A DNA stretch of 64,000 bases from Bradyrhizobium canariense (GTDB taxonomy: Bacteria > Pseudomonadota > Alphaproteobacteria > Rhizobiales > Xanthobacteraceae), in assembly GCF_018130465.1 (NCBI RefSeq), contig NZ_JAFCKJ010000016.1, positions 62,001 through 126,000 on the forward strand, read 5' to 3'. Positions 36,361 through 43,705 of this stretch are shown here, piece by piece. A model generated the notes under the pieces. It made no database searches and was not told the DNA's origin. It saw only the letters and a program-made list of their open reading frames with translations. How positions within the stretch are numbered: position 1 is the stretch's first letter; every line of letters starts with the position of its first letter. The translations under genes were made by a program, and so were the position numbers.

Positions 36361-38121
36361 ATGGCACGTCTGCTTTCGGTCAATGTCGGCCTGCCCCGCG
36401 ACGTCGCCTGGCAGGGTCGGACCGTCCACACCGGCATCTGGAAGGCGCAGGTCAAAGGCCCGCGCAGGGTGCGCCGGCTCAACATCGATGGCGACGGCCA
36501 GGGCGATACGGCCGGTCATGGCGGCGAACATCGTGCCGTATTCGTCTATCAGGACGATTCCTATCGATACTGGCAGGAGCATCTGGGTCGGTCGAACCTC
36601 GTCCATGGCCAGTTCGGTGAGAACTTCACGGTCGAGGGCCTCGCCGACACCAACGTGTGCATCGGAGACCGCTACAGGATCGGCTCTGCCCTGTTCGAAG
36701 TGACGCAGCCGCGCGTCACCTGCTACCGGCTCGGCATTCGCATGGACGAGCCCGACATGGCTGCGCTGCTGGTCAGGCACGGCCGGCCCGGGTTCTATTT
36801 TCGTATCATCGAGGAAGGCGACGTCGAGGCCGGTGACGAGATCATGCAGGTCGCAGCCGGGCCCGAGCGCATGAGCGTGTTCGAGATCAATGCACTGCTC
36901 TACATGCCGCCTCATCCGCGCGAACGCCTGGAGCGCGCGCTGCGGATTCCCGCGCTGAGCCGCGGTTGGCACCGCTCCTTCGAGGCGCTGCTCGAGCAGC
37001 AGCGCAAGGAGGGCAAGGCCGCGGGAAACGCCGGGCTTGGACCGGCGGCGAGCCCACCTCCGGCCTGGCGCGGATTCCGGCCGTTTCGCGTGGCGCGCAA
37101 GATCGCCGAAAGCGGCAACGTGACGTCGCTGATCCTCGAACCCGTCGACGGACATCCCGTGGCGACCGCCCTGCCCGGTCAGTTCGTCGTCATCAGGCTC
37201 GATCCTTCCGCTGCGCAAGTGATGACGCGCAGCTATTCGCTGTCGAGCGGCTCCGATGACGCGTCCTATCGCATCAGCATCAAGCGCGAAGCACGCGGCG
37301 CCGCCAGCCACTACATCGCCGACGAGTTGCTGCCCGGCGCTCCCGTGCAGCTCGGTGCACCACGCGGCAGTTTCACGCTACGACCAGGGGCCCGGCCCGT
37401 CGTCCTGCTGAGCGCCGGCATCGGCGTCACCCCGGTGCTCGCAATGCTTCACGCGCTCGCCGCGGAAGCGACGACGCGGGACGTCTGGTGGCTGCACGGC
37501 ACCCGCAACGGCCGCGAACATGCGTTCGCCGCCGAGGCGCGCGGGCTGTTGGCCCGGCTCGCTCGCCATCACAGCCATCTCTGCTACAGCGCACCCGATC
37601 CGGGCGATCGCCCGGAGGCGGATTTCGACACCGCCGGTCATCTGGATGCGCGCCTGCTCCAGAAGCTCGACGTGCCGCGCGATGCGGACTTCTATCTCTG
37701 TGGACCGTCCGCGTTCATGAGCGATCTCACGGCGGGCCTGGCAAATTGGGGCGTCTCGCCCGACCAGATCCACACCGAATTGTTCGGCGCCAGGCCATCC
37801 CTGACGCCCGGCATCGTGGCTTCGCCGCCGACGCCCGCACATGTGCCGGTCGGCGCCCCCGGCCCCGGCCCGATGGTTTCGTTCGCCCGCAGCGGCCTCA
37901 ATGTCTGCTGGGGACCATCCTATACCAGCCTGCTGGAGCTGGCCGAAGCGTGCGACGTTCCCGTGCGCTGGTCGTGCCGGACCGGCGTCTGCCACAATTG
38001 CGAGAGCGGGCTGATCGCGGGAGAGGTCAGCTATGCGCCGGATCCGATCGACGCACCGGGGGACGGCAACGTCCTGATCTGCTGCTCGCGGCCCCGAAGC
38101 GATGTCGTGATTGATCTGTGA
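36361..38121 (+). CDS. MOSC domain - ferredoxin reductase - 2Fe-2S ferredoxin fusion protein
   Basis: A 586-residue multidomain oxidoreductase. Residues ~1-165 are a MOSC (YiiM-like) domain, with GQGDTAGHGGEHRAV, the conserved GQFGENFTVEGL and the Cys in QPRVTCYRLGIRM that coordinates molybdenum cofactor in mARC/YiiM-type enzymes. Residues ~165-225 are a helical linker. Residues ~240-480 are an FNR-type FAD/NAD reductase (MTRSYSLSS, LSAGIGVTPVLAMLHALA, YLCGPSAFM). The C-terminus is a plant-type ferredoxin with CRTGVCHNC and a final Cys near 574. Such proteins reduce N-hydroxylated compounds through one chain. ATG at 36361. A redoxin gene follows 15 nt downstream. Confidence 0.9.
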   Translation: MARLLSVNVGLPRDVAWQGRTVHTGIWKAQVKGPRRVRRLNIDGDGQGDTAGHGGEHRAVFVYQDDSYRYWQEHLGRSNLVHGQFGENFTVEGLADTNVCIGDRYRIGSALFEVTQPRVTCYRLGIRMDEPDMAALLVRHGRPGFYFRIIEEGDVEAGDEIMQVAAGPERMSVFEINALLYMPPHPRERLERALRIPALSRGWHRSFEALLEQQRKEGKAAGNAGLGPAASPPPAWRGFRPFRVARKIAESGNVTSLILEPVDGHPVATALPGQFVVIRLDPSAAQVMTRSYSLSSGSDDASYRISIKREARGAASHYIADELLPGAPVQLGAPRGSFTLRPGARPVVLLSAGIGVTPVLAMLHALAAEATTRDVWWLHGTRNGREHAFAAEARGLLARLARHHSHLCYSAPDPGDRPEADFDTAGHLDARLLQKLDVPRDADFYLCGPSAFMSDLTAGLANWGVSPDQIHTELFGARPSLTPGIVASPPTPAHVPVGAPGPGPMVSFARSGLNVCWGPSYTSLLELAEACDVPVRWSCRTGVCHNCESGLIAGEVSYAPDPIDAPGDGNVLICCSRPRSDVVIDL

Positions 38122-38136
38122 AAGTGGGAGAGTCTT

Positions 38137-38733
38137 ATGCGAGCTGACATGATGCCGGGAGCAACCTTCCCGGATTACGAGCTCAGCGACCACACCGGCA
38201 AGCACCGAAAGCTCTCCGAGCTGCAGGGTGGCGACCCGATGGTGCTCGTGCTCGGCCGCGGCGGATTTTGTCCGAAGGATCGCCGCCAGGCCGAAGGCTT
38301 GCTGCAACTGCATCGCGAAATGGAGGTGGGCTATTGCCGGATGGTCACGATCACCACCGACAACATCACCCAGACCAGCGAATATCGCAGCGGCGTCGGA
38401 GCGCACTGGCCCTTCCTCTCGGATTCGCGACGCCTCGTTCAGAAGGATCTCGACATCGCCGAATACACCGACCCCGTCCACAATCCGATGATCCCGCACG
38501 TGATCGTGCTGGAGCCCGGCCTCGTCGTTCACAAGATCTACAACGGCTACTGGTTCTTCGGCCGCCCGACAGTCGAAGAGCTCCGCCAGGACCTCAGGGC
38601 GGTCGGCATGAAGTGCCGACCGGATTGGGACATCGCGGCGCCCGGCCTGCGGGCGCTGTGGGACCAGGGCCGCAAGGAGCATTTTCATCCCTACGGCAAG
38701 GCTTACGTCGAAACTCTCGGCGAACGGGATTAG
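38137..38733 (+). CDS. peroxiredoxin-like redoxin domain protein
   Basis: A 198-residue thioredoxin-fold protein of the AhpC/TSA type. GATFPDYELSDHTGKHRKLSEL opens it and LGRGGFCPKDRRQAEGL carries the putative peroxidatic Cys45. The usual PxxxxxCT motif is replaced by RGGFCPKD, so it is an atypical member; other cysteines are in GYCRM and GMKCRP. FLSDSRRLVQKDLDIAEY and KIYNGYWFFGRPT complete the fold. It is in one operon with the MOSC fusion protein and could supply or use its electrons. ATG with GGGAGAG 5 nt upstream. Confidence 0.85.
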   Translation: MRADMMPGATFPDYELSDHTGKHRKLSELQGGDPMVLVLGRGGFCPKDRRQAEGLLQLHREMEVGYCRMVTITTDNITQTSEYRSGVGAHWPFLSDSRRLVQKDLDIAEYTDPVHNPMIPHVIVLEPGLVVHKIYNGYWFFGRPTVEELRQDLRAVGMKCRPDWDIAAPGLRALWDQGRKEHFHPYGKAYVETLGERD

Positions 38734-38777
38734 AACCACATTCCGACATCGTCCGCTCGGGCGAATGCCGACTTCGA

Positions 38778-40250
38778 ATGTGGATGATCCGGATGAAGAC
38801 CAATCCCGCTCCCCGTGCCGGCCGCATGGGCGCGCGCCAGATCTACGAAGCCCTGAGGGATCAGATCATGGCGCGGGTGTACGGGATCGACGGGCTGCTG
38901 CCGTCCTCGCGCGCGCTTGCCGGCGAGATGGGCGTGGCGCGCTCGACCGTCACCATCGCCTACGAACAGCTCGCCGCCGAAGGCTTCATCGAAACACGCC
39001 ATGGCGCGCGGCCGCGTGTGGCTGGCGCCGTCGTCGAGCGGGGACGTCCGCGCGTAGCGTCGCGGCCGTCGGCGCGGAAGGTGCGGCTGTCGGCCTTCGG
39101 CGAGCGGCTGCTTCAGGACCCGCCGCGGTGGACCGAGCCGCCGCGCGGGCTCGTCGCGAATTTCCGATATGGCGAGCTCGCGCCGTCGGATTTCCCGGTG
39201 CTGGCATGGAAAAAGGCCGTGACTGCTGCGATGGCGCGCAAGCCCGAGCGGCTGGCCTACGACAATCCCTGCGGCGCGCTGCGGCTGCGGACCGCGCTTC
39301 AAGGCTATCTGTGGCGGTCGCGCAGCGTCCGCTGCGAGGTCGATCAGATCGTCGTCGTGAACGGCTCGCAGCAGGGCCTCGACATCTGCGCGCGCCTGCT
39401 GCTCGACGCCGGCGACCGCTTCGTGATGGAGGATCCCGGCTACCAGATGGCGCGGCATACTTTTGCGGCGGCGGGCGCCGAGACGATCCCGATCCCCGTC
39501 GATGCGGATGGACTGGAGACAGCGCGGCTCGACGGCATCGAAGCCCGCCTCGCCTATGTCACGCCGTCGCACCAATATCCGCTCGGCGGCGTCATGCCGA
39601 TCGGACGCCGGCACCAATTGCTCGCCTGGGCCAGGGCAAACGACGCGTACGTGATCGAGGACGATTACGACAGCGAGTATCGCTACGACACCAGGCCGAT
39701 CCCGCCGCTGCATGCGCTGGAAGGCGGCGACAACGTGATCTATCTCGGCACCGTCTCCAAGACGCTCTCCCCGACCTTGCGGATCGGCTATCTGGTGGTG
39801 CCCGCCGCCCTGCGATCCCTGTTCGCCGCCGCCAAGCAGATCATGGACCGGCACACGCCGCTGATCGAACAGGACGCTCTCGCTTCGATGCTCGAAAGCG
39901 GCGCCTATGACGGCCACGTCAGGCGCGTGCGCCGGCGCAACGCCGAACGCCAGCAGGCGCTGCTCGACGCGCTTCGGCGCCGGTTCGGGGATCGCGTCCG
40001 GATCGAGGGCACGGCCGCCGGCCTGCACATCGTGGCGTGGTTCGATGATCTGCCGCAGAAGCGCGAGGACGCCTTGATCAAGGCAGCCCATGCCAAGGGC
40101 GTTGGCATCTATCCCGTCTCGGCACTGTTCGTCGGACCTCGCCGACCGCGGAAGACAGTCGGCCTCGTCATGGGCTATTCGGCACTGGAGGTCGCACAGA
40201 TCGAGCGCGGCTGCAGGCTTCTCGCACAGGCCGTCGCCGAACTGGTCTGA
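38778..40250 (+). CDS. MocR/PdxR-family GntR-type regulator with aminotransferase-like domain
   Basis: A 490-residue MocR regulator. Residues ~15-85 are a GntR winged helix (QIYEALRDQIMARVYG, LPSSRALAGEMGVARSTVTIAYEQLAAEGFIETRHG). From ~135 is a fold-type I aminotransferase-like domain with the PLP-binding Lys in GTVSKTLSPTLRIGYLV, the Asp in YVIEDDYDSEYRYD and an N-terminal GSQQGLDICARLLL. MocR proteins bind PLP and usually regulate a neighbouring gene; the next gene encodes a PaiB-type flavoprotein on the same strand. The start could also be 38784 or 38793, and no Shine-Dalgarno decides it. Confidence 0.92.
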   Translation: MWMIRMKTNPAPRAGRMGARQIYEALRDQIMARVYGIDGLLPSSRALAGEMGVARSTVTIAYEQLAAEGFIETRHGARPRVAGAVVERGRPRVASRPSARKVRLSAFGERLLQDPPRWTEPPRGLVANFRYGELAPSDFPVLAWKKAVTAAMARKPERLAYDNPCGALRLRTALQGYLWRSRSVRCEVDQIVVVNGSQQGLDICARLLLDAGDRFVMEDPGYQMARHTFAAAGAETIPIPVDADGLETARLDGIEARLAYVTPSHQYPLGGVMPIGRRHQLLAWARANDAYVIEDDYDSEYRYDTRPIPPLHALEGGDNVIYLGTVSKTLSPTLRIGYLVVPAALRSLFAAAKQIMDRHTPLIEQDALASMLESGAYDGHVRRVRRRNAERQQALLDALRRRFGDRVRIEGTAAGLHIVAWFDDLPQKREDALIKAAHAKGVGIYPVSALFVGPRRPRKTVGLVMGYSALEVAQIERGCRLLAQAVAELV

Positions 40251-40308
40251 TATAATGGACGATAACTGGCAGTTTCTTACAGACCAGATTACGGCTATCT
40301 CCAGACCA
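40242..40308 (+). promoter_or_regulatory. mocR-paiB control region: repeated CAGACCA sites and a TATAAT box
   Basis: CTGGTCTG (40242-40249) is the exact inverse of CAGACCAG (40280-40287), and CAGACCA recurs at 40302-40308, 22 nt on. MocR regulators bind such spaced repeats. TATAAT (40251-40256) directly follows the mocR stop and lacks a good -35, as expected of an activator-dependent promoter. That would put paiB under MocR control. Confidence 0.55.
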
Positions 40309-40322
40309 CACCGGAGATAGCC
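40293..40322 (+). promoter_or_regulatory. hairpin covering the paiB ribosome-binding site
   Basis: GGCTATCTCC (40293-40302) and GGAGATAGCC (40313-40322) form a perfect 10-bp stem with a 10-nt loop. The right arm holds the GGAG Shine-Dalgarno of paiB (ATG at 40324). If transcribed, the leader could hide the ribosome site until a protein, RNA or temperature opened it. Confidence 0.5.
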
Positions 40323-40323
40323 C

Positions 40324-40950
40324 ATGTACATCCCTCCCGCCTTCAAGGACGACATCGAGAGCATCCGGGCGACCATTCGCGGCGCCCGCCTCGCCAGCCT
40401 GGTAACGGCCACCACCGAAGGCCCGGTCGCTACGCCGCTGCCGCTCTTTCTCGACGAGAGTGAAGGCGAGCACGGCGTGCTGTACGGACATGTGGCGAAG
40501 GCCAACCCGCAATGGAAATTGCCGCCGATCGGAGATGCGCTGGCAATCTTCAGCGGTCCCGACGCCTATGTGACACCGTCTTGGTACGCGACCAAGCAGG
40601 AGACCGAAAAGGTCGTACCGACCTGGAACTATGTCGCGGTGCATGCCTACGGCCCGGTCGAATTCTTCCAGGAGCCCGAGCGCCTGCTCGACGCCGTGAC
40701 CCGGCTCACGAACAGACACGAAGGATCGCGCGCCAAGCCGTGGGCCGTTACGGATGCCCCCGCCGATTTCATCGCGGCGCAGCTGCGCGGAATCGTCGGC
40801 GTGCGCATTCCCGTCATGCGGTTCGAGGGCAAGCGCAAGATGAGTCAGAACCGTCCCGAGGCCGACCGCCTCGGCGTCGCACAAGGTCTCGCAGCGAGCG
40901 AGAACGCGCATGATCGCGAGGTTGCGCGGTTGATTCCGGTTCCGGTGTAG
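40324..40950 (+). CDS. PaiB-family FMN-binding protein
   Basis: A 208-residue split-barrel flavoprotein of the PaiB family. MYIPPAFKDDIESIRATIR is the conserved start. ASLVTATTEGPVATPLPLFL is the flavin-binding strand. YVTPSWYATK and VPTWNYVAVHAYG are the family core, and GVRIPVMRFEGKRKMSQNRPEADRLG the end. B. subtilis PaiB is a negative regulator of protease and sporulation genes; others are pyridoxamine-phosphate-oxidase-like enzymes. Probably controlled by the MocR gene upstream. It is followed by a strong hairpin. Confidence 0.92.
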   Translation: MYIPPAFKDDIESIRATIRGARLASLVTATTEGPVATPLPLFLDESEGEHGVLYGHVAKANPQWKLPPIGDALAIFSGPDAYVTPSWYATKQETEKVVPTWNYVAVHAYGPVEFFQEPERLLDAVTRLTNRHEGSRAKPWAVTDAPADFIAAQLRGIVGVRIPVMRFEGKRKMSQNRPEADRLGVAQGLAASENAHDREVARLIPVPV

Positions 40951-40959
40951 TGGCCACCT

Positions 40960-40986
40960 GGTTCCCGACATTCGCTGTCGGGAACC
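40960..40986 (+). terminator. 11-bp perfect hairpin after paiB
   Basis: GGTTCCCGACA (40960-40970), loop TTCGC, TGTCGGGAACC (40976-40986), starting 10 nt after the paiB stop. No T-tract follows, so termination efficiency is uncertain. Its right arm contains the GGAAC of the next promoter. Confidence 0.6.
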
Positions 40987-41006
40987 ATCGTCCTGTCAGG
41001 TTCGTT
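40981..41006 (+). promoter_or_regulatory. EcfG-type general-stress-response promoter
   Basis: GGAAC (40981-40985), 17 nt, CGTT (41003-41006). It exactly fits the alphaproteobacterial EcfG consensus GGAAC-N16/17-CGTT and lies 36 nt upstream of the amidotransferase ATG. A chance match cannot be excluded from one site. Confidence 0.7.
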
Positions 41007-41042
41007 GATACATTTCAGCAAGCATCTCCTGACAGGATTCCT

Positions 41043-41870
41043 ATGTGCCGCTGGATCGCATACCGGGGCGAGACCACGTCTTTCGAGCCCTACGTCACCG
41101 AGCCCGAGCATTCGCTGATCGCGCAGAGCATCCGCTCGCTCCAGTCGACGGCCGGCTCGAATGGCGACGGCTTTGGTCTCGGCTGGTACGGCGAGCATCC
41201 GGAGCCTGGTCTTTATCGTGAAACACGCCCGGCCTGGTCGGACGAGAATCTCCGCTACCTCTGCCGCCATCTGCGCTCGCATTTGTTCTTCGCCCATGTG
41301 CGCGCCGCCACCGGCACGGCGGTGACGCGGCAGAATTGTCATCCCTTTGCCTGCGGCCAGTGGATGTTCATGCACAACGGCTTCGTCGGAAGCTGGAATC
41401 GCCTGCGGCGCAAGGTCGAGGCGCTGATCCCCGATGCCTACTATCCCTCGCGGACAGGCACGACGGATTCGGAAGCCGTGTTCCTCGCCATGATGGGCGC
41501 GGGTCTCGATAGCGATCCGCTCGGCGCAACGCATCGCGTGCTGCGAGCCCTTGTCGGCCTCGTCCAGGAAGGCGAGCTTCGTGAGCGGCTACGCTTCACC
41601 AGCGCCATCGCGAATGGCCGGGATCTCTATGCCTTCCGGGTTGCGGTCAACGATGCCGCCAACACGCTCTATTTCCGCGAGGCCGGCGGCCAGGTCATCG
41701 TCGTGTCCGAGCCGTTCGACAAGGAAACGGACTGGACGGAAGTGCCTGTGAATCACGCGCTGGTCGCGCGCGCGTCCGAAAGCGCGAAAATTGTTCCGTT
41801 CGACCTTGCAATTTCCAGTGGATTCGACGCGGAACCCGCCCCTGCCAGAAGGATTATCGCCCGCAGGTAA
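41043..41870 (+). CDS. class II glutamine amidotransferase (EgtC/YafJ-like)
   Basis: A 275-residue N-terminal-nucleophile amidotransferase. The nucleophile is Cys2 of MCRWIAYRGE. GDGFGLGWYGEHPEPGLYRETRPAW, FFAHVRAATGTAVTRQNCHPF and MHNGFVGSWNRLRR are the conserved GATase2 core. It is the family of EgtC (ergothioneine) and YafJ. The ATG at 41043 is dictated by the catalytic Cys2 and by AGGA 5 nt upstream. An EcfG-type promoter precedes it, and a carboxylate-amine ligase gene follows after 21 nt. It may deamidate or hydrolyse a glutamyl product of that ligase. Confidence 0.92.
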   Translation: MCRWIAYRGETTSFEPYVTEPEHSLIAQSIRSLQSTAGSNGDGFGLGWYGEHPEPGLYRETRPAWSDENLRYLCRHLRSHLFFAHVRAATGTAVTRQNCHPFACGQWMFMHNGFVGSWNRLRRKVEALIPDAYYPSRTGTTDSEAVFLAMMGAGLDSDPLGATHRVLRALVGLVQEGELRERLRFTSAIANGRDLYAFRVAVNDAANTLYFREAGGQVIVVSEPFDKETDWTEVPVNHALVARASESAKIVPFDLAISSGFDAEPAPARRIIARR

Positions 41871-41891
41871 ATACCTTGGCCGGGTGGCACC

Positions 41892-43118
41892 ATGACATTT
41901 GCTTCAGACGTCTTGAAACTGCTGCGGCTCGATTCCTCCGAGGACAGGCAGCACCTCGTCATTCGCTCGGCCGGCGGACGCGGCAAGGCCGCGGAATATT
42001 CGTTCGGCATCGAGGAGGAATATTTCCTCGCCGACCGGCAAACTTTGGACGTTGCGATCGAAACTCCAAATGCCCTGTTCGAATCGGCGAACTGGTCGAC
42101 CGGCGGCCAGGCGATGCGGGAGATGTTGCAGTCCCAGCTCGAGGTCGCCACCAACGTTCACGTCGACGTCACCGACGCGCGCGAAGAGCTTCGCTTCCTG
42201 CGCCGCGAAGTCGCGAACGTCGCGGCACAATACGGCTTCGCGATCATGGCCTGCGGCACGCATCCGACCGCGGTCTGGCGCATGTCGCAGCCGAGCCCCA
42301 AGCCGCGCTACGAAGAGATGATCGAGGATCTGCGCAGCATCGGCCACCGCAACCTGATGTGCGGCATGCATGTGCACGTCCAGTTGCCCGATCCCGAAAA
42401 GCGCATGGCGGTGATGCGAGCGATGCTGCCGCATCTGCCGCTGTTCATCGCCCTGTCGGCCTCCTCCCCGTTCTGGAATTCCCACAAGACCGGACTGAAG
42501 GGCTACCGGCTCGCCGCCTATTCCGAGCTGCCGCGCACCGGCCTGCCCGAATTGTTCGAGAGCAGGCAGGACTACGACGAATATGTCGGCGCGTTGCAGC
42601 GCTCCGGCGTGATCCCCGATGAAAGCCACATCTGGTGGGCCATGCGCCCCTCCATGAAGCACCCGACCCTCGAGCTGCGTGCGCCCGATACCTGCACCTT
42701 CGTCGACGACGCCGTTGCCATTGCCTCGCTCTATCGCTGCCTGACCCGCTATCTCTACCTGCGACCTCATCTGTCGAAAGAGGTCACCGTGGTCGAACGC
42801 GCGATCGCGGTGGAGAACAAATGGCGCGCCCAGCGCTACGGTACCGATTGCATCTTTGCCTCCAAGGACGGGCCGGTCACGATCTCCGAGCTGCTCTCCC
42901 GTGTGATTGACGACATCGCCGGGGACGCGGCCGCGCTGAACTGCGCCGACGAGGTCGAACACTGCCGCACCATCGTCGAGCGTGGCAGCTCGGCTGAATT
43001 CCAGCTTCGCGCCTTCCGCGACAATGGGGAGGACATCGCCGCCGTGTCGCGCTGGATCGCACACGCGACAATCTCGGGGACGAGCGCCCCGGCCGCAGGC
43101 GCCACTGCGCCCTCATAG
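41892..43118 (+). CDS. carboxylate-amine ligase, YbdK / glutamate-cysteine ligase 2 family
   Basis: A 408-residue ATP-dependent ligase of the GCS2 type. FGIEEEYFLADRQT is the signature. The conserved EVATNVHVDVTDAREELRFLRREV, GCGTHP-like IMACGTHPTAVWRM, CGMHVHVQLPDPE and ALSASSPFWNSHKTGLKGYRLAAY follow, and MRPSMKHPTLELRAPDTC holds active-site residues. YbdK has weak glutamate-cysteine ligase activity; the true product is unknown. It is 21 nt after the amidotransferase in the EcfG-preceded operon. The pairing recalls EgtA/EgtC, but no EgtB or EgtD gene is present in the window. Confidence 0.92.
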   Translation: MTFASDVLKLLRLDSSEDRQHLVIRSAGGRGKAAEYSFGIEEEYFLADRQTLDVAIETPNALFESANWSTGGQAMREMLQSQLEVATNVHVDVTDAREELRFLRREVANVAAQYGFAIMACGTHPTAVWRMSQPSPKPRYEEMIEDLRSIGHRNLMCGMHVHVQLPDPEKRMAVMRAMLPHLPLFIALSASSPFWNSHKTGLKGYRLAAYSELPRTGLPELFESRQDYDEYVGALQRSGVIPDESHIWWAMRPSMKHPTLELRAPDTCTFVDDAVAIASLYRCLTRYLYLRPHLSKEVTVVERAIAVENKWRAQRYGTDCIFASKDGPVTISELLSRVIDDIAGDAAALNCADEVEHCRTIVERGSSAEFQLRAFRDNGEDIAAVSRWIAHATISGTSAPAAGATAPS

Positions 43119-43181
43119 CCCCCGCGCAAGCTTCGGGAGCAACAATGTCGTTCCTGAATTCGGAAGGTCGCGGAGAGAAGC

Positions 43182-43367
43182 ATGGATCGCGTCACGTGTT
43201 GCGCTGGCTGCGGCCATGGACTCATTCCGATGCTCTCGGCCAAAGGTCGCGCGGAGCTCAGCTGCCTGTGGTGCGAGCTCATCGACGCGCGCGCAGTGGA
43301 CATGGCGAAGTGGGCTGACAGCCCGTACGGCAAGCCCGAGCGGACCGTCCGTCGATCCTTCGAATGA
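43182..43367 (+). CDS. 61-residue cysteine-rich protein, unknown function
   Basis: A small basic protein beginning MDRVTCCAGCGHGL, then SCLWCELIDA, which gives CCxxC and CxxC pairs as in a treble-clef or zinc-ribbon fold. The Shine-Dalgarno is GGAG 6 nt before the ATG, which supports expression. It follows the ligase gene by 63 nt and may belong to the EcfG-preceded unit. No family recognised. Confidence 0.65.
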   Translation: MDRVTCCAGCGHGLIPMLSAKGRAELSCLWCELIDARAVDMAKWADSPYGKPERTVRRSFE

Positions 43368-43705
43368 ACGGCTTCAGACCCCCATCCGCCGGCGTTGACT
43401 GAACGGCGCGGCTGCACGTCCGCGCCAGAATGCCGACAAATTAGACAAGACACGTCTCGTCACCAGGCTTGCAGACTTGGCGAATATGGCCATGCAGGCT
43501 GGTGACGCGTGTCATCTAACCTCAGGTGCAACCTCGATTTTTCTTCGGGTGGCGGCGAGCCGGAGAGCCTGCGTGCCGCGCGACACCTCGACTGGCCCAA
43601 AATTCGCAAGGCAGCATCAGGCCTGATTCCCTGCTCTCCCGCGAATTGGAGCAGCAAGATGCGTGCGCCGAGAGACCGGATGAGCGGCCCAGATCGGAGA
43701 ATGCC
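43368..43705. other. intergenic region upstream of the bicupin gene
   Basis: About 338 nt. It contains an 8-bp inverted repeat GTCACCAG (43459-43466) / CTGGTGAC (43499-43506). The bicupin reading frame is open back to 43526, but the upstream part has no ribosome site and is not counted as coding. No promoter can be called with confidence. Confidence 0.5.

Noticed and set aside
40991-41037. Inverted repeat TCCTGTCAGG / CCTGACAGGA as a hairpin hiding the amidotransferase ribosome site
   Set aside because: The left arm lies in the spacer of the EcfG-type promoter, so it would not be in that transcript. It could still be a protein-binding site, but nothing supports this.
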